The notes under the pieces: generated by a model
The model's database searches: none
What the model was told of the DNA's origin: nothing
What the model saw: the letters and a program-made list of their open reading frames with translations, nothing else
Position numbers and translations under genes: made by a program
Part shown: positions 21,448 through 31,263 of the stretch, piece by piece
Layout of the letters: every line of letters begins with the position of its first letter
How positions within the stretch are numbered: position 1 is the stretch's first letter
Origin: Gari tellinella
Taxonomy: Eukaryota > Mollusca > Bivalvia > Cardiida > Psammobiidae
Direction: 5' to 3'
DNA: 64,000 bases
Assembly (NCBI GenBank): GCA_922989275.2
Contig: OV277870.1
Span: 59,917,079-59,981,078 of the forward strand

Positions 21448-21502
21448 ACATCTCATTCATTCTGATGAGTCCAAACAAGGACGAAACTAGTCAATGATAT
21501 GT
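21448..21502 (+). ncRNA. Type I hammerhead ribozyme, minimal stem III
   Basis: Core CTGATGA (21462-21468), stem II GTCC/GGAC (21469-21472 with 21479-21482, loop AAACAA), GAAA (21483-21486), stem III AC-TA-GT (21486-21491), cleavage C at 21492. Stem I pairs TCATT (21457-21461) with AATGA (21493-21497), then an asymmetric internal loop and ACAT/ATGT (21448-21451 with 21499-21502). All conserved core bases are present. Confidence 0.85.
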
Positions 21503-21571
21503 GACACCAAAGTAACATTCCAGCTGGGTTTTCTCTTGTCAGTCTTCTATATTTTTGTATAGTAGAAATAA

Positions 21572-21952
21572 GTTATATCTATCTAATAAGAGTAAAATTA
21601 GTGTATGTTAAACAGCTAGATTTTTTGTAATTTGAGATTTTCAGAATTTGACTTTTTTAAAATATTGATATTTCCAGAAAATATGTTATGAAATACTTTT
21701 GTTTGCCCACTATCTTATAGTCTATGTACAGTTTACTTGAATGTACAGAAATTATTGAGTTATATCATTTTATAAAGAAATTATTCCTGTTTATTAAAAA
21801 AGGAGCTTTTCTCGACAAAAGGTCCTCTCAGAAAAAAATGGCACTGTAACTTTTTTTTATATTAACGATATTTCACTCTCCATATGGTATATTTCAATTT
21901 AATCAAGGTTTCAAAGAATTCTGACACAGAATAAGCTGACCCGCGAACCACC
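21572..21952. other. Right end of L1
   Basis: AT-rich DNA from the retroelement to the L1 terminus CCCGCGAACCACC. No gene seen. Confidence 0.5.
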
Positions 21953-22129
21953 TTAAATTGTATATTGTTTTTCTTTTAGCTTGCTTTAAGTTATCATCTG
22001 CTAGGATATAGAAACTATTTCTTATGGTGCATATTCATTACTGTATAGAGTGGACCTATTTTCTTCAGTGAAGAAATAAATTGAATGCGTAAAAATGTGC
22101 ATCTATGGAGTAATGGGTTATGGATAGGT

Positions 22130-22200
22130 GGCTGTTAATTAAATCATATAAAGCAGACGGGAGCTTTCTACCTTTCTTTAAGTCTGTTTATATTATAGCA
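22130..22200. mobile_element. Decayed solo hairpin
   Basis: GATAGGTGGCTGTTAATT..AAAGCAGACGGGAGCTTTCTACC..TTTAAG; traces of the AAAGCAG-type cassette. Confidence 0.35.
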
Positions 22201-22536
22201 CCATTGGAAATTAAGAAAAGAAGCAATACAACTCAAGTTATGTATGGAAGAAAGGGTAAATTTGAGTTGTTTTATGAAAAATGAAACTGTCAATAATTAG
22301 GGGAATATATTAAGAAAAATTAAGGTAAATAACTACTTTTAAAATAGGGGAAGTGAGCCAAATTTTAGTCCAAAGAATACATCCAAAAACAGGAAACTTA
22401 ATATATCATTATTTGAATGTTCTATCAGCGCAAGTTCCATTGGAATATTTTCATTTCCTGTTTCTTGTTAGATTTTGTTATAAGATTGATGTTTTCATTG
22501 AAAATCAGAAAAATTGCATGTAGCCTCTGCATAAAA
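22201..22536. other. No feature recognised
   Basis: AT-rich sequence with no frame or repeat of note. Confidence 0.4.
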
Positions 22537-22726
22537 CAGGGTTCCAGATAAGGGGAGTATTTAAAAAAAACTAAAATCTTTATTTCTACTTTAAACCCTA
22601 TAGTGTCACTACTCGTTAGAACCGTCTCGAAGAGACGATTCCAATGAGTAGTAACACCATAGGATTTGGTGCTGAAATGAGTGCGAAAATGTTGGATTTG
22701 TTGAGTTTATCTGCATGAAGCCTCTG
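22537..22726. mobile_element. Family D palindromic element, right end altered
   Basis: CAGGGTTCCAGATAAGGGG start. Central arms AAACCCTATAGTGTCACTAC and GTAGTAACACCATAGGATTT around CGTCTCGAAGAGACG. The right terminus is replaced by TGCATGAAGCCTCTG, which matches the left flank TGCATGTAGCCTCTG (22517-22531). Confidence 0.75.
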
Positions 22727-22950
22727 TATGAAAGATAGCAGACATTCTTGTTATCAGTAATTTGTTGTTGTCACACATTTTGTCAATAAATTGTGATATA
22801 GTCGTATTGACTGACAGTAAAGTGATGGATAACGCTGCAGAAAAGAACACAAATGGATTTTTTATTGAAACTGTATTGATTATGAGCTACAGATGGAAAC
22901 ACTGCACGGCTCATGAGACGGTATTACCTCCCTTTGGTGACATACAAAAT

Positions 22951-23163
22951 AAACCTTTTACACCATGAAAACGCTTTTTTACGTCATTAATTTATTCCTC
23001 CACTGAAGAAAGTAGTTCCACTTTATACAGCAAGGGATATGCTATATTATAAATAGTTTATATATCCTAGCAGAATGCTAGCTTAAAGCAGGCTGAAAGT
23101 AAAGCCTGCTTAAAGTTGTCACATGTCTTCAAAATTTGAAACAAGCTATGGAGTAAAGGATTA
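22951..23163. mobile_element. Family B copy lacking its hairpin tip
   Basis: B body in the orientation ACGC..TTTAATTTATTCC..; the hairpin reads GCAGGCTGAAAGTAAAGCCTGCTTAAAG, with the apex and most of the right arm deleted. It abuts the next B copy. Confidence 0.7.
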
Positions 23164-23406
23164 CCCCATTACCCCATAGCCTGTTTCTAGTATTGAATAT
23201 AGGTGTCCACTTAAAGCAGGTTGAAAGTAAAGCAGAATGCGCCCTACGGGGGCATTCTGCTTTACTTTCAACCTGCTTTAAGCTTCCATCTTCTAGAAAA
23301 TAGAATTTATTTCCTATGATATATGTTCATAACTGTATGAATTAGAACTATTATCTTCAGTACAGAAATAAATTAATGGTGTAAAAATGCGCATTTATGG
23401 GGTTAA
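23161..23406. mobile_element. Family B MITE, complete
   Basis: TTACCCCATTACCCCATAG start; right end TTTATGGGGTTAA. Hairpin 23211-23284 with tip GCGCCCTACGGGGGC, in which the apex TTAA is lost. Confidence 0.8.
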
Positions 23407-23422
23407 AGCTCAGGCCATGGTT

Positions 23423-23584
23423 TTAACTCTTGAATGCTGGGTAATTGTCTGCAACATTTGTTGTCTGCTACTGGCCTAAAAATAGAATGTTCAAAACAGC
23501 ATCAGAGTTGCAATCAGTTTAGATCCTGATCTGGGTCCAAACAGTTTTCTAAGGTTATTATGGGTTCCCAGCTAGCATTTTAAG
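23423..23584. mobile_element. Family A copy with deleted tip
   Basis: TTAACTCTTGAATGCTGGG..GCTAGCATTTTAAGAG ends. Hairpin shortened to AGTTTAGATCCTGATCTGGG with the outer arms only. Confidence 0.65.
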
Positions 23585-23587
23585 AGT

Positions 23588-23661
23588 CAGATGGCATTCT
23601 CATGTAGGATAGAAGTATCACAGAAAGTTTTAGGAGCTTTCTGTATAACATTTCTCCTGTA
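23588..23661. mobile_element. Solo hairpin cassette, diverged
   Basis: TGTAGGATAGAAGTATCACAGAAAG..GCTTTCTG..CTCCTGTA; related to the AAAGTAATGCAGAAAGCTCC cassette. Confidence 0.4.
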
Positions 23662-24053
23662 ATTTTTTCGTCTGCAAAATATTGTCGTCTGCTAGTGTTC
23701 TAAAATTAGATTATTCAAAATTTCCTTTCAAAACAGGATCACAATATCAAACAGTTTGGATCCTGATGAGACGCTACATTATGCGGTGGCTCATCATGAT
23801 CCAAATTGTTTACACCAGAGCTCCAGATAAGGGGAGTATTTCAAAATCTAAAATCTTTATTTCTGCTTTAAACCATATGGTGTCACTACTCATTAGAATC
23901 GTCTCGAAGAGACGATTCTAACGAGTAGTAACACCATAGGATTTCGTGCTGAAATGAGTGAGAAAACTTTGGATTTGTTCAGTTTACCCCCTCTTATCTG
24001 GAACCCTGTTACACTGATATTCAAGATTCCGCCGCTAGTGTGTAAAGAATTAA
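23662..24053. mobile_element. Family A element interrupted by D2
   Basis: GTCGTCTGCTAGTGTTC body, hairpin 23749-23811 (tip ACGCTACATTATGCGGTGG), then D2, then the right arm TTACACTGATATTC..GCTAGTGTGTAAAGAATTAA. Confidence 0.65.
23816..24008. mobile_element. Family D element with 6-bp duplication TTACAC
   Basis: CAGAGCTCCAGATAAGGGG start, CCTCTTATCTGGAACCCTG end. TTACAC flanks both sides (23810-23815, 24009-24014). The near-perfect central palindrome contains CGTCTCGAAGAGACG. CAGGG-type ends are hAT-like, though 6 bp is shorter than the usual 8. Confidence 0.85.
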
Positions 24054-24170
24054 CACGTGTAATACAGGTTTCTCTGTACTGTTTTATCGTTAAGCAATCA
24101 TTTTTTCGATATGACTGCTGCTATAAATAAATAATTAAGTTTTGCCCACATGAAATGAATTAATCATAAG

Positions 24171-24381
24171 TTAACCCTGTTACTACCTTAATGCCGTCTG
24201 CTTAATAAAATGTTGTCTGATCTTCTTTCTCAATATGAGATTTTAGACATATTGACCAAAACAGCATCAACATGTCAAAATAGTTCAGATCCTGATCAGA
24301 AGTAAGGTAACTTGGTGCTGATCTGGAGCCAATCTGTTTGAAATTTCGAGTACAAATGGGGCTTGTCATTGGTGAGGTTAA
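24171..24381. mobile_element. Family A MITE, complete
   Basis: TTAACCCTGTTACTACC to GGTGAGGTTAA. Hairpin 24277-24341 is diverged (GTTCAGATCCTGATCAGA..TCTGGAGCCAATCTGTTTG). Confidence 0.65.
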
Positions 24382-24407
24382 TTATCAAAAGAAAAACATC
24401 CTGGTAG

Positions 24408-24619
24408 TAACCCTTATCATGATGAATTGTCGTCTTGCTTTAAATATGTTGTTTGCGATAAAAATCAAAATCAGTCTAAATGATTTTTAAACTAAAGTAA
24501 AATTGAATGTGAGGTTGAAAAGTTTAAGTCCAGATCAGATGCAGCATGAAGCGGCATCTGATCTGGATTTAAACTGTTGCAAATATTAACCAAGTCATGC
24601 TTAATTTGCTGAGGGTTAA
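24408..24619. mobile_element. Family A MITE
   Basis: TAACCCTTATCATG to GAGGGTTAA. Hairpin 24517-24580: TTTAAGTCCAGATCAGATGC..GCATCTGATCTGGATTTAAA, a clean stem. Confidence 0.7.
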
Positions 24620-24786
24620 ATTAGGAGACTACGATGTGAGTCATTAACAGTGAGAGAACTTGCAGAGGGTGACTAGCAATCACAAACAGTACCCTTCCAG
24701 ATTAAACATCAAATATTTGGACATAATCATGTTCAGGATCATAACTCATTTGAAATGTGTGTTTTGTAAAAATGTAAAGGAAGACG

Positions 24787-25424
24787 TTTTTTATGTCCCC
24801 GGCATCGACAGATGCAGGAGCATATAGTAATCGTCCTGTCCGTCCGTCCGTTCGTAACCAGGTTAAGTAGATTTTACCGTTTCGTCTAGCATCAACACCG
24901 CTTATTCAAATGCTTGGATACTTATACAGTTGTTGCCTTGGACCATTCCCTATCCACCAATATCACCGAACTCTGATTTTGACCTTGACCTTGACCTAAT
25001 TTGGACTTAGAATATTTTGAATGGGCTATTTCTTGGTTAACTAGATTTTACCGTTTCGTCTAGCATCAACACCGCTTACTCCAATACTTGGATACTTATA
25101 CAGTTGTTGCCTTGGACCATTCCCTATCCACCAATATCACCAAACTCTGACCTTGACCTTGACCTTGACCTAATTTGGACTTAGAATATTTTGAATGGGC
25201 TATTTCTTGGTTAACTAGATTTTACAGTTTCGTCTAGCATCAAAACACTACTCACTACAATGCTTCTATACGTATACAGTTATTGCCTTGGACCATTACC
25301 AACCCACCAGTAATACCCAAGCTCAGTTTGACCTTGACCTTGACTTATTTAGACTTAGAAAAGATTCAGAATATATTGTAAAGGATGCCACCGGGGGCAT
25401 AAGCGTTTATTGAACGCAGTCTTG
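24787..25424 (+). mobile_element. H1, second Helentron-like family
   Basis: TTTTTTATGTCCCCGGCATC start with hairpin GCATCGACAGATGC, GTCCGTCC microsatellite, three 174-bp repeats, then GATGCCACCGGGGGCATAA (inverted to the start), hairpin CGTTTATTGAACG and CAGTCTTGTT. Same plan as G with unrelated sequence. It joins G6 directly. Confidence 0.65.
24871..25380 (+). repeat. 174-bp tandem units of H1
   Basis: ATTTTACCGTTTCGTCTAGC at 24871 and 25045, and a variant at 25219. TTGACCTTGACCTTGACC runs occur in each unit. Confidence 0.9.
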
Positions 25425-26859
25425 TTTTTAGCTCATCTGAGCACAAAGTGCTCAAGGTGAGCTTTTGTGGTCAGTTAATGTCCGTCGTCGTGCGTTGTGC
25501 GTCGTGCGTCAACAATTTCTTCAAACATCTTCTTCTCCAAAACCACTTGCCTGATTGCAACCAAACTTCACAGGAATGTTCCTTGGGTCAAGCTCTTTCA
25601 AAGTTGTTCAAAGAATTTGAAACCATGCAGAACTCTGGTTGCTATGGCAACCAAAGTGAAAAAATAAGGAAATTTTAAAAAATCTTCTTGTCACAAACCA
25701 CAAGAGCCAGAGCTTAGATATTTGGCACATGTCATTACCTATAGGTCTTCTATCAAAGTTGTTCAAATTTTGCCCCTGGGGTCAAAATTGGCCCCGCCCC
25801 GGGGGTCAACGTTTTACATAGAGTTATATAGTGAAATGTTCAAACATCTTTTTCTCTGAAACCAATATGTCCAGAGCTTTGATATTTAGCATGGTATAAC
25901 TTCTAGAAGTCCTTCACACATATTGTTGAATTGGTTCGGGTCCGTTGCATATCTGGGTCACCGGAGCTAAAAATAGATTTTTTTCCATGAGAACTTAAAA
26001 AATCTTCTTGTCTGAAACCATAGTACACTGAGCTTAGATATTTTGCACATAGCATCGTCTACAGGTCCTCTATCTTAGTTGTTCAAATTTTGCCCCTGGG
26101 GTCAAAATTGGCCCCGCCCCGGGGATCACAGTTTTACATAGAGTTATATAGTGAAATGTTCAAACATCTTTTTCTCTGGAACCAATATGACCAGAGCTTT
26201 GATATTTGACATGGTATAACTTCTAGAAGTCCTTCACACATATTGTTGAATTGGTTATGGTCTGTTGCATATCTGGGTCACAGGAGCTAAAAATAGATTT
26301 TTTCAATGAAAACTTCAAAAATCTTCTTTTCTGAAACCATAGTACACTGAGTTTAGATATTTTGTACATAGCATCGTCTACAGGCCCTCTATCAAAGTTG
26401 TTCAAATTTTGTCCCTGGGGTCAAAATTGGTCCCGCCCCGGAGGTCACCGTTTTACGTAGGGTTACATAGGAAAATGTTCAAACATCTTTTACTCAGAAA
26501 CCAATATGGCCAGAGCTTTGATATTTGGCATGATGTAACTGTTAGAGGTCTTTCACATATATGGATGAATTGGTATTGGTCTGTTGCATATCTGGGTCAC
26601 CGGAGGTAAAAATAGATTTTTTCAATGAAAACTTCAAAAATCTTCTTGTCTGAAACCATAGTACACTGAGTTTAGATATTTTGCACATATCATCGTTTAC
26701 AGGTCCTCTATCTTAGTTGTTCAAATTTTGCCCCTGGGGTCAAAATTGGCCCCGCCCTGGGGGTCACCTTTTACAAATCTTCTTTTCTGAAATCACGTGA
26801 CCCATCCTAGTGTCACCATGGTCAGGTGAGCGATCAAGGGCCATTCTGGCCCTCTTGTT
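25425..26859 (+). mobile_element. G6, Helentron-like element
   Basis: TTTTTAGCTCATCTGAGCAC start and GGTCAGGTGAGCGATCAA, hairpin GGGCCATTCTGGCCC, TCTTGTTT end. It contains the same roughly 320-bp units as G5 but without K, which confirms K as an insertion there. Confidence 0.75.
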
Positions 26860-27119
26860 TTAGAATCTCAGCAAACAACATTGAACATTGTTGAAAGAGA
26901 TGACATATTTAGTATGCAAAGATATGATTATGATACTCATGTTTTGAAAGGATATCATTAATTGGCTGTTTTAATAATATTTTGTATGCCATGTTGTTGA
27001 TCATTGTCAGCTGTGACCATTTTGTATATTAAATGTAGAACAGGTGATTTGGCACTATCAAATTATGAATACGACTTGAGATCTCTAAAGACAGGTAATT
27101 GCTATAAATGAAGTATTGA
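26860..27119. other. No feature recognised
   Basis: AT-rich spacer with no repeat or gene identified. Confidence 0.4.
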
Positions 27120-27336
27120 TGGCATATGCTTGCTTAAAGCAGGCTGAAAGTGAAGCAGAATGATCCTTAAGGAGCATTCTACTTTCCTTTCATCCTGCTT
27201 TAAGCTTCAATCTGCTAGGTTATAGAAAACATTTCTAACATTTCATATTCATGACTGTAATAAAGTGGAACTATTTTCTCTAGTGAAAGAATAAATTAAA
27301 GGAGTAAAAAGGCATATATATTTGTTAAAGGATTAA
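27120..27336. mobile_element. Family B copy, left end eroded
   Basis: Hairpin 27133-27206 with tip ATGATCCTTAAGGAGCAT; B tail GGAACTATTTTCTC..AGGATTAA. Confidence 0.65.
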
Positions 27337-27390
27337 ACTGCAACCTTTCTAGAAAGACCAACTATGTAGCTTCCGTTGCCCCACATATGT

Positions 27391-27626
27391 TTAACCCATT
27401 ACTCCATATATACACATTTTTATGCATTTAATTTATACAGTCATGAATATGCATCATAAGAAACATTTTCTATATGCTAGCAGATGGTTACATAAAGAAG
27501 GCTGTAAGTAAAGCAGTATGCGACTGAAGGCACATTCTGCTTTACTTTCAACCTGCTTTAAATCAAATTACGTTAAGTGATCACTTGCCCTCAAAACTAG
27601 AAACAGGTTATGGAGTAATGGGTTAA
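27391..27626. mobile_element. Family B MITE, complete
   Basis: TTAACCCATTACTCCATA to TATGGAGTAATGGGTTAA. Hairpin 27492-27564; the right arm has a small insertion (AAATCAAATTACGTTAAG). Confidence 0.8.
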
Positions 27627-28090
27627 CTGGAGATGGATCATATACTGTGTACAGACTAAATTGTTTGTATATGTAATGTTAGCCACTGTGAACATCTCTG
27701 TATGTATTAAGTATAGTTTACTTTCCACTTTCAAACGTATTTGGTTACCTAAGTATGATCTTAAACTTCCATAAAAGTTTAGTACTGAGTCCAGTCAGTT
27801 GAACAATGATAAATTGATAATTGACCAATCAACACAACTGGTATTGAAGACTCTAATGTTGGTTTACAAATAGTAAAACATGTGGTAAGCAACCATTATC
27901 AAAAAGACTGAAAACTATGGTGTACTTGCAGAAAAAAAATTCAAATGAAAGCAAGTTTTTGGCATGATAGTGTATCTGGCATGAAACAAATATGATCGGT
28001 ATAAACATCTGAAAAAATCAGTGAATACATCTTAGTTTTAAGATTTTTCCAATAGCTTATTCCTAGATCTTTGTTTTATACTTCTCTACA
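27627..28090. other. No feature recognised
   Basis: AT-rich DNA between a B and an E element; no frame or repeat of note. Confidence 0.4.
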
Positions 28091-28299
28091 TACAGTAGAA
28101 CCTCTCTATTACGACCACTAAGTTGTGTCAGATATTAATCGTTTAAGACAGGTGACTGCTTAAAGCAATGCGAAAGTGAAACAGAAAGCTCCTACAGGAG
28201 CTTTCTGTTTCACTTTCACATTGCTTTAAGCTGTCAACTGTCCTTTATACGGACAATTAGCCTTCTATTTAGTGGTCGTAATAGAAGGGTTCTACTGTA
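28091..28299. mobile_element. Family E TA-flanked MITE, complete
   Basis: TACAGTAGAACCTCTCTATT and AATAGAAGGGTTCTACTGTA inverted ends; CGACCACTAA/TTAGTGGTCG follow. Hairpin 28158-28232: GCTTAAAGCAATGCGAAAGT, tip AAAGCTCCTACAGGAGCTTT. Mariner/pogo-like ends with a cassette related to that of B. Confidence 0.85.
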
Positions 28300-28356
28300 C
28301 AACTCAAATATACTAAGGATGACATAGACAGTCAGTTTATAATGCCTCTGTGGTTG

Positions 28357-28416
28357 AGGTAGCTAATTTATAAAGCGTATAGGCGCTAAACTCGTGCCTA
28401 CGCTTTAGCTACAATT
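28357..28416. repeat. Hairpin GTAGCTAA..TTAGCTAC
   Basis: Arms GTAGCTAA, AAAGCGTATAGGC and GCCTACGCTTTAGCTAC. Not a member of the main families; function unknown. Confidence 0.45.
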
Positions 28417-28572
28417 TTAGTGAATATCTTATTCCGACTTCTTTACATCGGTTTGATTCGACCCCAAGCATATTTTTAACATAAATCTTTACGAAACTAA
28501 TATTTACGTAATTGTATAGGTGCATGGCAAATTGCGTTTACTGTCTCTTAAATGAAGAAGCAGGGATTATAG

Positions 28573-28662
28573 ACAGGTGACTTGTAACTTAATGTAGGAC
28601 AAAAGTAATTAAAAAGGCTCTCATTATTTTTATCCTGTATTAAGTCGCAACCTATCTTACAG
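28573..28662. mobile_element. Solo hairpin cassette, decayed
   Basis: GACAGGTGACTTG..TTAATGTAGGACAAAAGTAA and ..TTATCCTGTATTAAGTCGC. Outer GACAGGTGAC motif as in E. Confidence 0.5.
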
Positions 28663-28935
28663 ACAGATAAAGAAGCTTTCTGCATTATCTCTAAGATGAG
28701 TAGCTAAAGTTAGTCATTTTGGTTTTACTGTGCATGTATGCATGGAATATGAACTTATTTGACATGTTATTCAAGATAGCACATTGCTCATACATACTGT
28801 TGAGATTTCACAGGTATTATACTTTTGTCTTTTCAGTGATACACCTTAAATTGATAACATTTTTGACAAGATTTCACAACTTGATAAACGGACTTGACAC
28901 ATTTCGTTTTAATGATTTTATCTCAAAGCTAATAC

Positions 28936-29106
28936 ACTGAAACCTGTTTGAGGTGGCCAACAAATGAAGAAGTATGGAATCTCTTAATATATGTGCCTGC
29001 TTAATCAAGAACAAAAGTAATGCAGAAAGCTCCTTTAGGAGCTTTCTGCATTACTTTTGTCCTGTATTAAGCTGCCATCTTTTCTTAAAACAAACAGGTT
29101 TAACAG
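28936..29106. mobile_element. V1: TIR element with the AAAGTAATGCAG hairpin
   Basis: CACTGAAACCTGTTTG start and CAAACAGGTTTAACAG end, inverted. Hairpin 28999-29073: AACAAAAGTAATGCAGAAAG, tip CTCCTTTAGGAG, complementary arm. Another termini/hairpin combination. Confidence 0.65.
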
Positions 29107-29109
29107 AAG

Positions 29110-29604
29110 ATACAAAGGTTTTTACCTGTTTTATCATTAAGGAAGATCATAACCGCGTAACCAATATGTGATCAGATTATTTTCTGCGCTCAAGTTGTCT
29201 TGTAAAGTAGTTAAGAATTTATCAGTTGACAATTTCCTCACAGATTGTTAGTCTCTTAATGGATGGAGGGTTAAATTTCACCTGTTCTTTTCATACGTGT
29301 AGTAAGCCTTAATTGCTAACAAAAGTCCCTTCCTAATGATCGCATTGACCCCACTAATATGATACTCTTTACACAAGAATGGGCTTTTCAAAACTTGTTA
29401 CTAAATTAGTTACTGTTGCAATTTTCAACCGAAGAAAATTATATTTCCTCTAACCTGAACATGTCTTACAACAAAGTCAACAAATATTTATTGTAAACTT
29501 GATTAGAGCACCTGGGCAAATCCATATCATATGTTAGAGGAATGGGTTTTTCAAATATTGTCACTAAATTAGTTACTGTTGCAATTTTCAACACTAAATG
29601 TCCT
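29110..29604 (+). repeat. Diverged local duplication, no gene
   Basis: CTAAATTAGTTACTGTTGCA occurs at 29401 and 29564, with similar flanks (GAATGGG..TTTTCAA). An old 163-bp tandem duplication in otherwise plain DNA. Confidence 0.6.
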
Positions 29605-29835
29605 TTAACCCATTACCCCATAGCCTGTTTCTAGTATTGAAAACAATTTGCTTCTTAAAGCAGGTTGAAAGTAAAGCAGAATGCGCCTTAAGGCACATTC
29701 TGCTTTACTTTCAGTCTGCTTAAAGCTACTATCTGCTAGAATACAGAAACTATTGTATGATATGTAACTATTTTCCTTGGAGGATGTATAAATTAAAGGA
29801 ATAAAAGGCATATTTATGGGGTATTAATGGGTCTT
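29605..29835. mobile_element. Family B MITE
   Basis: TTAACCCATTACCCCATAGC start, hairpin 29651-29724, ending at ATTTATGGGGTATTAATGGG without a clean right TTAA. The next B copy is fused here. Confidence 0.75.
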
Positions 29836-29981
29836 TCCTATATTCTAACAGATGATAACTTAAAACAGGCTGAAAGTAAAGCAGAATGTGCTTTAATGCG
29901 CATTCTGCTTCACTTTCAACCTGCTTTAAGTGGTCACCTATATTCCAAGACATAGAAACAGGCTATGCAGTAAAAGGATAA
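29823..29981. mobile_element. Family B copy, left end truncated
   Basis: Starts inside the B body (TTTCCTATATTCTAACAGATG); hairpin 29860-29930; ends GGCTATGCAGTAAAAGGATAA. Confidence 0.65.
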
Positions 29982-30017
29982 ATATATGGACAAATTTGAT
30001 TTAGTGATGTTCTGGAT

Positions 30018-30169
30018 CAGAGCTCCACATAAAGGGAGTATTTAAAAAACTAAAACCTTTATTTCTGCATTAAACCCTATGGTGTCGCTACTCATTAGAA
30101 TCGTCTCGAAGAAATGAGGGAGAAAATGTTGGATTTGTGACAGTGTACTCCCTCTTATCTGGAGCCCTG
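30018..30169. mobile_element. Family D element with duplication CTGGAT
   Basis: CAGAGCTCCACATAAAGGG start and CTTATCTGGAGCCCTG end; CTGGAT at 30012-30017 and 30170-30175. The right half of the central palindrome is deleted after CGTCTCGAAG. Confidence 0.8.
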
Positions 30170-30346
30170 CTGGATTAAATAGATTGTCATCTGTATGTGA
30201 CAGACCTATCAACATGAAATGATTACAAATCCTTTAAACTCTCTTTGTGCTGATTTAAAAAAATAAGGAAATGAAAAAAAAAAAACTGGTTTATGTTGGT
30301 TTTGAAAGCTGTTTTCATAAAATGTTTGAGAAAATAAATAATAAAT

Positions 30347-30414
30347 CAAACAATGCAGTCCCTGATCAGAGAATCCTGTAGAAACCTCTGATTCAGGGTC
30401 TTTTCTATTTGTTA
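30347..30414. mobile_element. Family C hairpin, decayed
   Basis: CAAACAATGCAGTCCCTGATCAGAG..CTCTGATTCAGGGTC..CTATTTG arms. Confidence 0.45.
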
Positions 30415-30478
30415 ACTAAACAATTATACTGTTTGCCATCAGAGAAATGGCTGATGTATTTCCATCAAGATCTGAATC

Positions 30479-30610
30479 AGGGCTGCGGATAAGGGGGAAA
30501 AAACCAATGTAATTTCTGCATTATACTCTATGGTGTCACTACTCTTCAAGACAATTCTAATGAGTATTTTTAGTCACACCATTGGATTTGGTGCTGAAAT
30601 TATGCAACTG
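30479..30610. mobile_element. Family D copy, partial
   Basis: CAGGGCTGCGGATAAGGGGG start, TCTATGGTGTCACTACTC and GTCACACCATTGGATTTGG arms; right end lost. Confidence 0.6.
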
Positions 30611-31140
30611 ATAAGAAGGTTATGCAAACTGGTAGAAAATGCTGGAACAGGTTTTAAGGTGTGAATGAAGGGATAACAGTATAAGATCTGATAACATGTA
30701 ATTGATTGGTTCACTATTGTTTTTACTGTAAACGTGTTAGATGCAGTTTAGTCTTTAAACTGAGCATGCCCTTTCCTAACTCTTTCTCCTTAATGAGCTA
30801 AGAGAAATAAAGAAATTATAAATCTGCAAACTGGAAAAGTCATAGAACATGGGTTTGAGGTGTTATTGATAGGAAGAGTAGGTAAGATTTGATTAATTGA
30901 TTTGTTCGCCATTGTTTTAAAATCAATTGTACTTGTGATTTACAGGTTAGAATTAGAGATAAAGTACACGAATAATCAATTTCTACTTTCACTTTCAAAG
31001 TTTATTTGACACTGAAAATATCGCTCTCTAGATGTGTAAGAATGACTAGAAAGAATGAAAGATGAAAAAGAAAGGAACTGAGTGTGAAAGAAAGGGTTTC
31101 TCTTATTAATGATAGTAGGGGTTCTTCTAACTATATGGCC
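30611..31140. repeat. Old roughly 200-bp duplication, no gene
   Basis: TGCAAACTGG..AACAGGTTTTAAGGTG near 30622 resembles TGCAAACTGG..AACATGGGTTTGAGGTG near 30823, followed by similar TGATTAATTGATT stretches. Confidence 0.45.
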
Positions 31141-31149
31141 TATGAAACT

Positions 31150-31227
31150 CGATAATAAGACCACCCCGCTATTAAGACCACTTTTGTCCGGTCCCATGGG
31201 CGGTCTTAATAGCGGGGTTTTACTGTA
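31150..31227. mobile_element. R1: minimal pogo-like MITE
   Basis: CCCGCTATTAAGACCAC and GCGGTCTTAATAGCGGGG form a hairpin; right end GTTTTACTGTA as in family E. The left outer end is decayed (GATAATAAGACCAC). Confidence 0.55.
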
Positions 31228-31237
31228 CACAAAGGTT

Positions 31238-31262
31238 TTGAAAGATCTCAAGATCTTTCAAG
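31238..31262. repeat. Short palindrome TTGAAAGATCT
   Basis: TTGAAAGATCT and AGATCTTTCAA separated by CA. May be incidental. Confidence 0.5.
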
Positions 31263-31263
31263 G

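Larger units (their letters stand above)
20939..21571 (+). mobile_element. 609-bp hammerhead-bearing retroelement
   Basis: Insert 20951-21559 is flanked by a 12-bp direct repeat TAGTAGAAATAA (20939-20950, 21560-21571). Contents in order: two 121-bp-spaced repeats, two CRE sites, a TATA box, and a hammerhead ribozyme. No coding frame. Hammerheads of this minimal type are known from Penelope-like elements and retrozymes; this seems a non-autonomous member. It lies within L1. Confidence 0.65.
15131..21952. mobile_element. L1: TTAA-flanked element holding later insertions
   Basis: Ends GGTGGTTCGACAGCGGG and CCCGCGAACCACC are inverted (GGTGGTTCG). TTAA lies on both sides. Removing G5, N and the 609-bp retroelement leaves about 1 kb. 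A tRNA-like module and the segment GACTAGTCAATCCATAACGC are shared with L2. No transposase seen. Confidence 0.65.
15042..22121. mobile_element. B4: family B element split at its hairpin apex
   Basis: Left half ends AAGCAGAATGCGCC at TTAA 15127-15130; the right half resumes after TTAA 21953-21956 with the complementary stem GCTTGCTTTAAG and ends GGAGTAATGGGTTA. The 6.8-kb L1 lies between. The target is the CCTTAAGG apex of the palindrome. Confidence 0.75.

Noticed and set aside
24871..25240. GACGAAAC on the minus strand of H elements resembling a hammerhead 3' core
   Set aside because: No CTGATGA partner or stem II is present at the needed distance.
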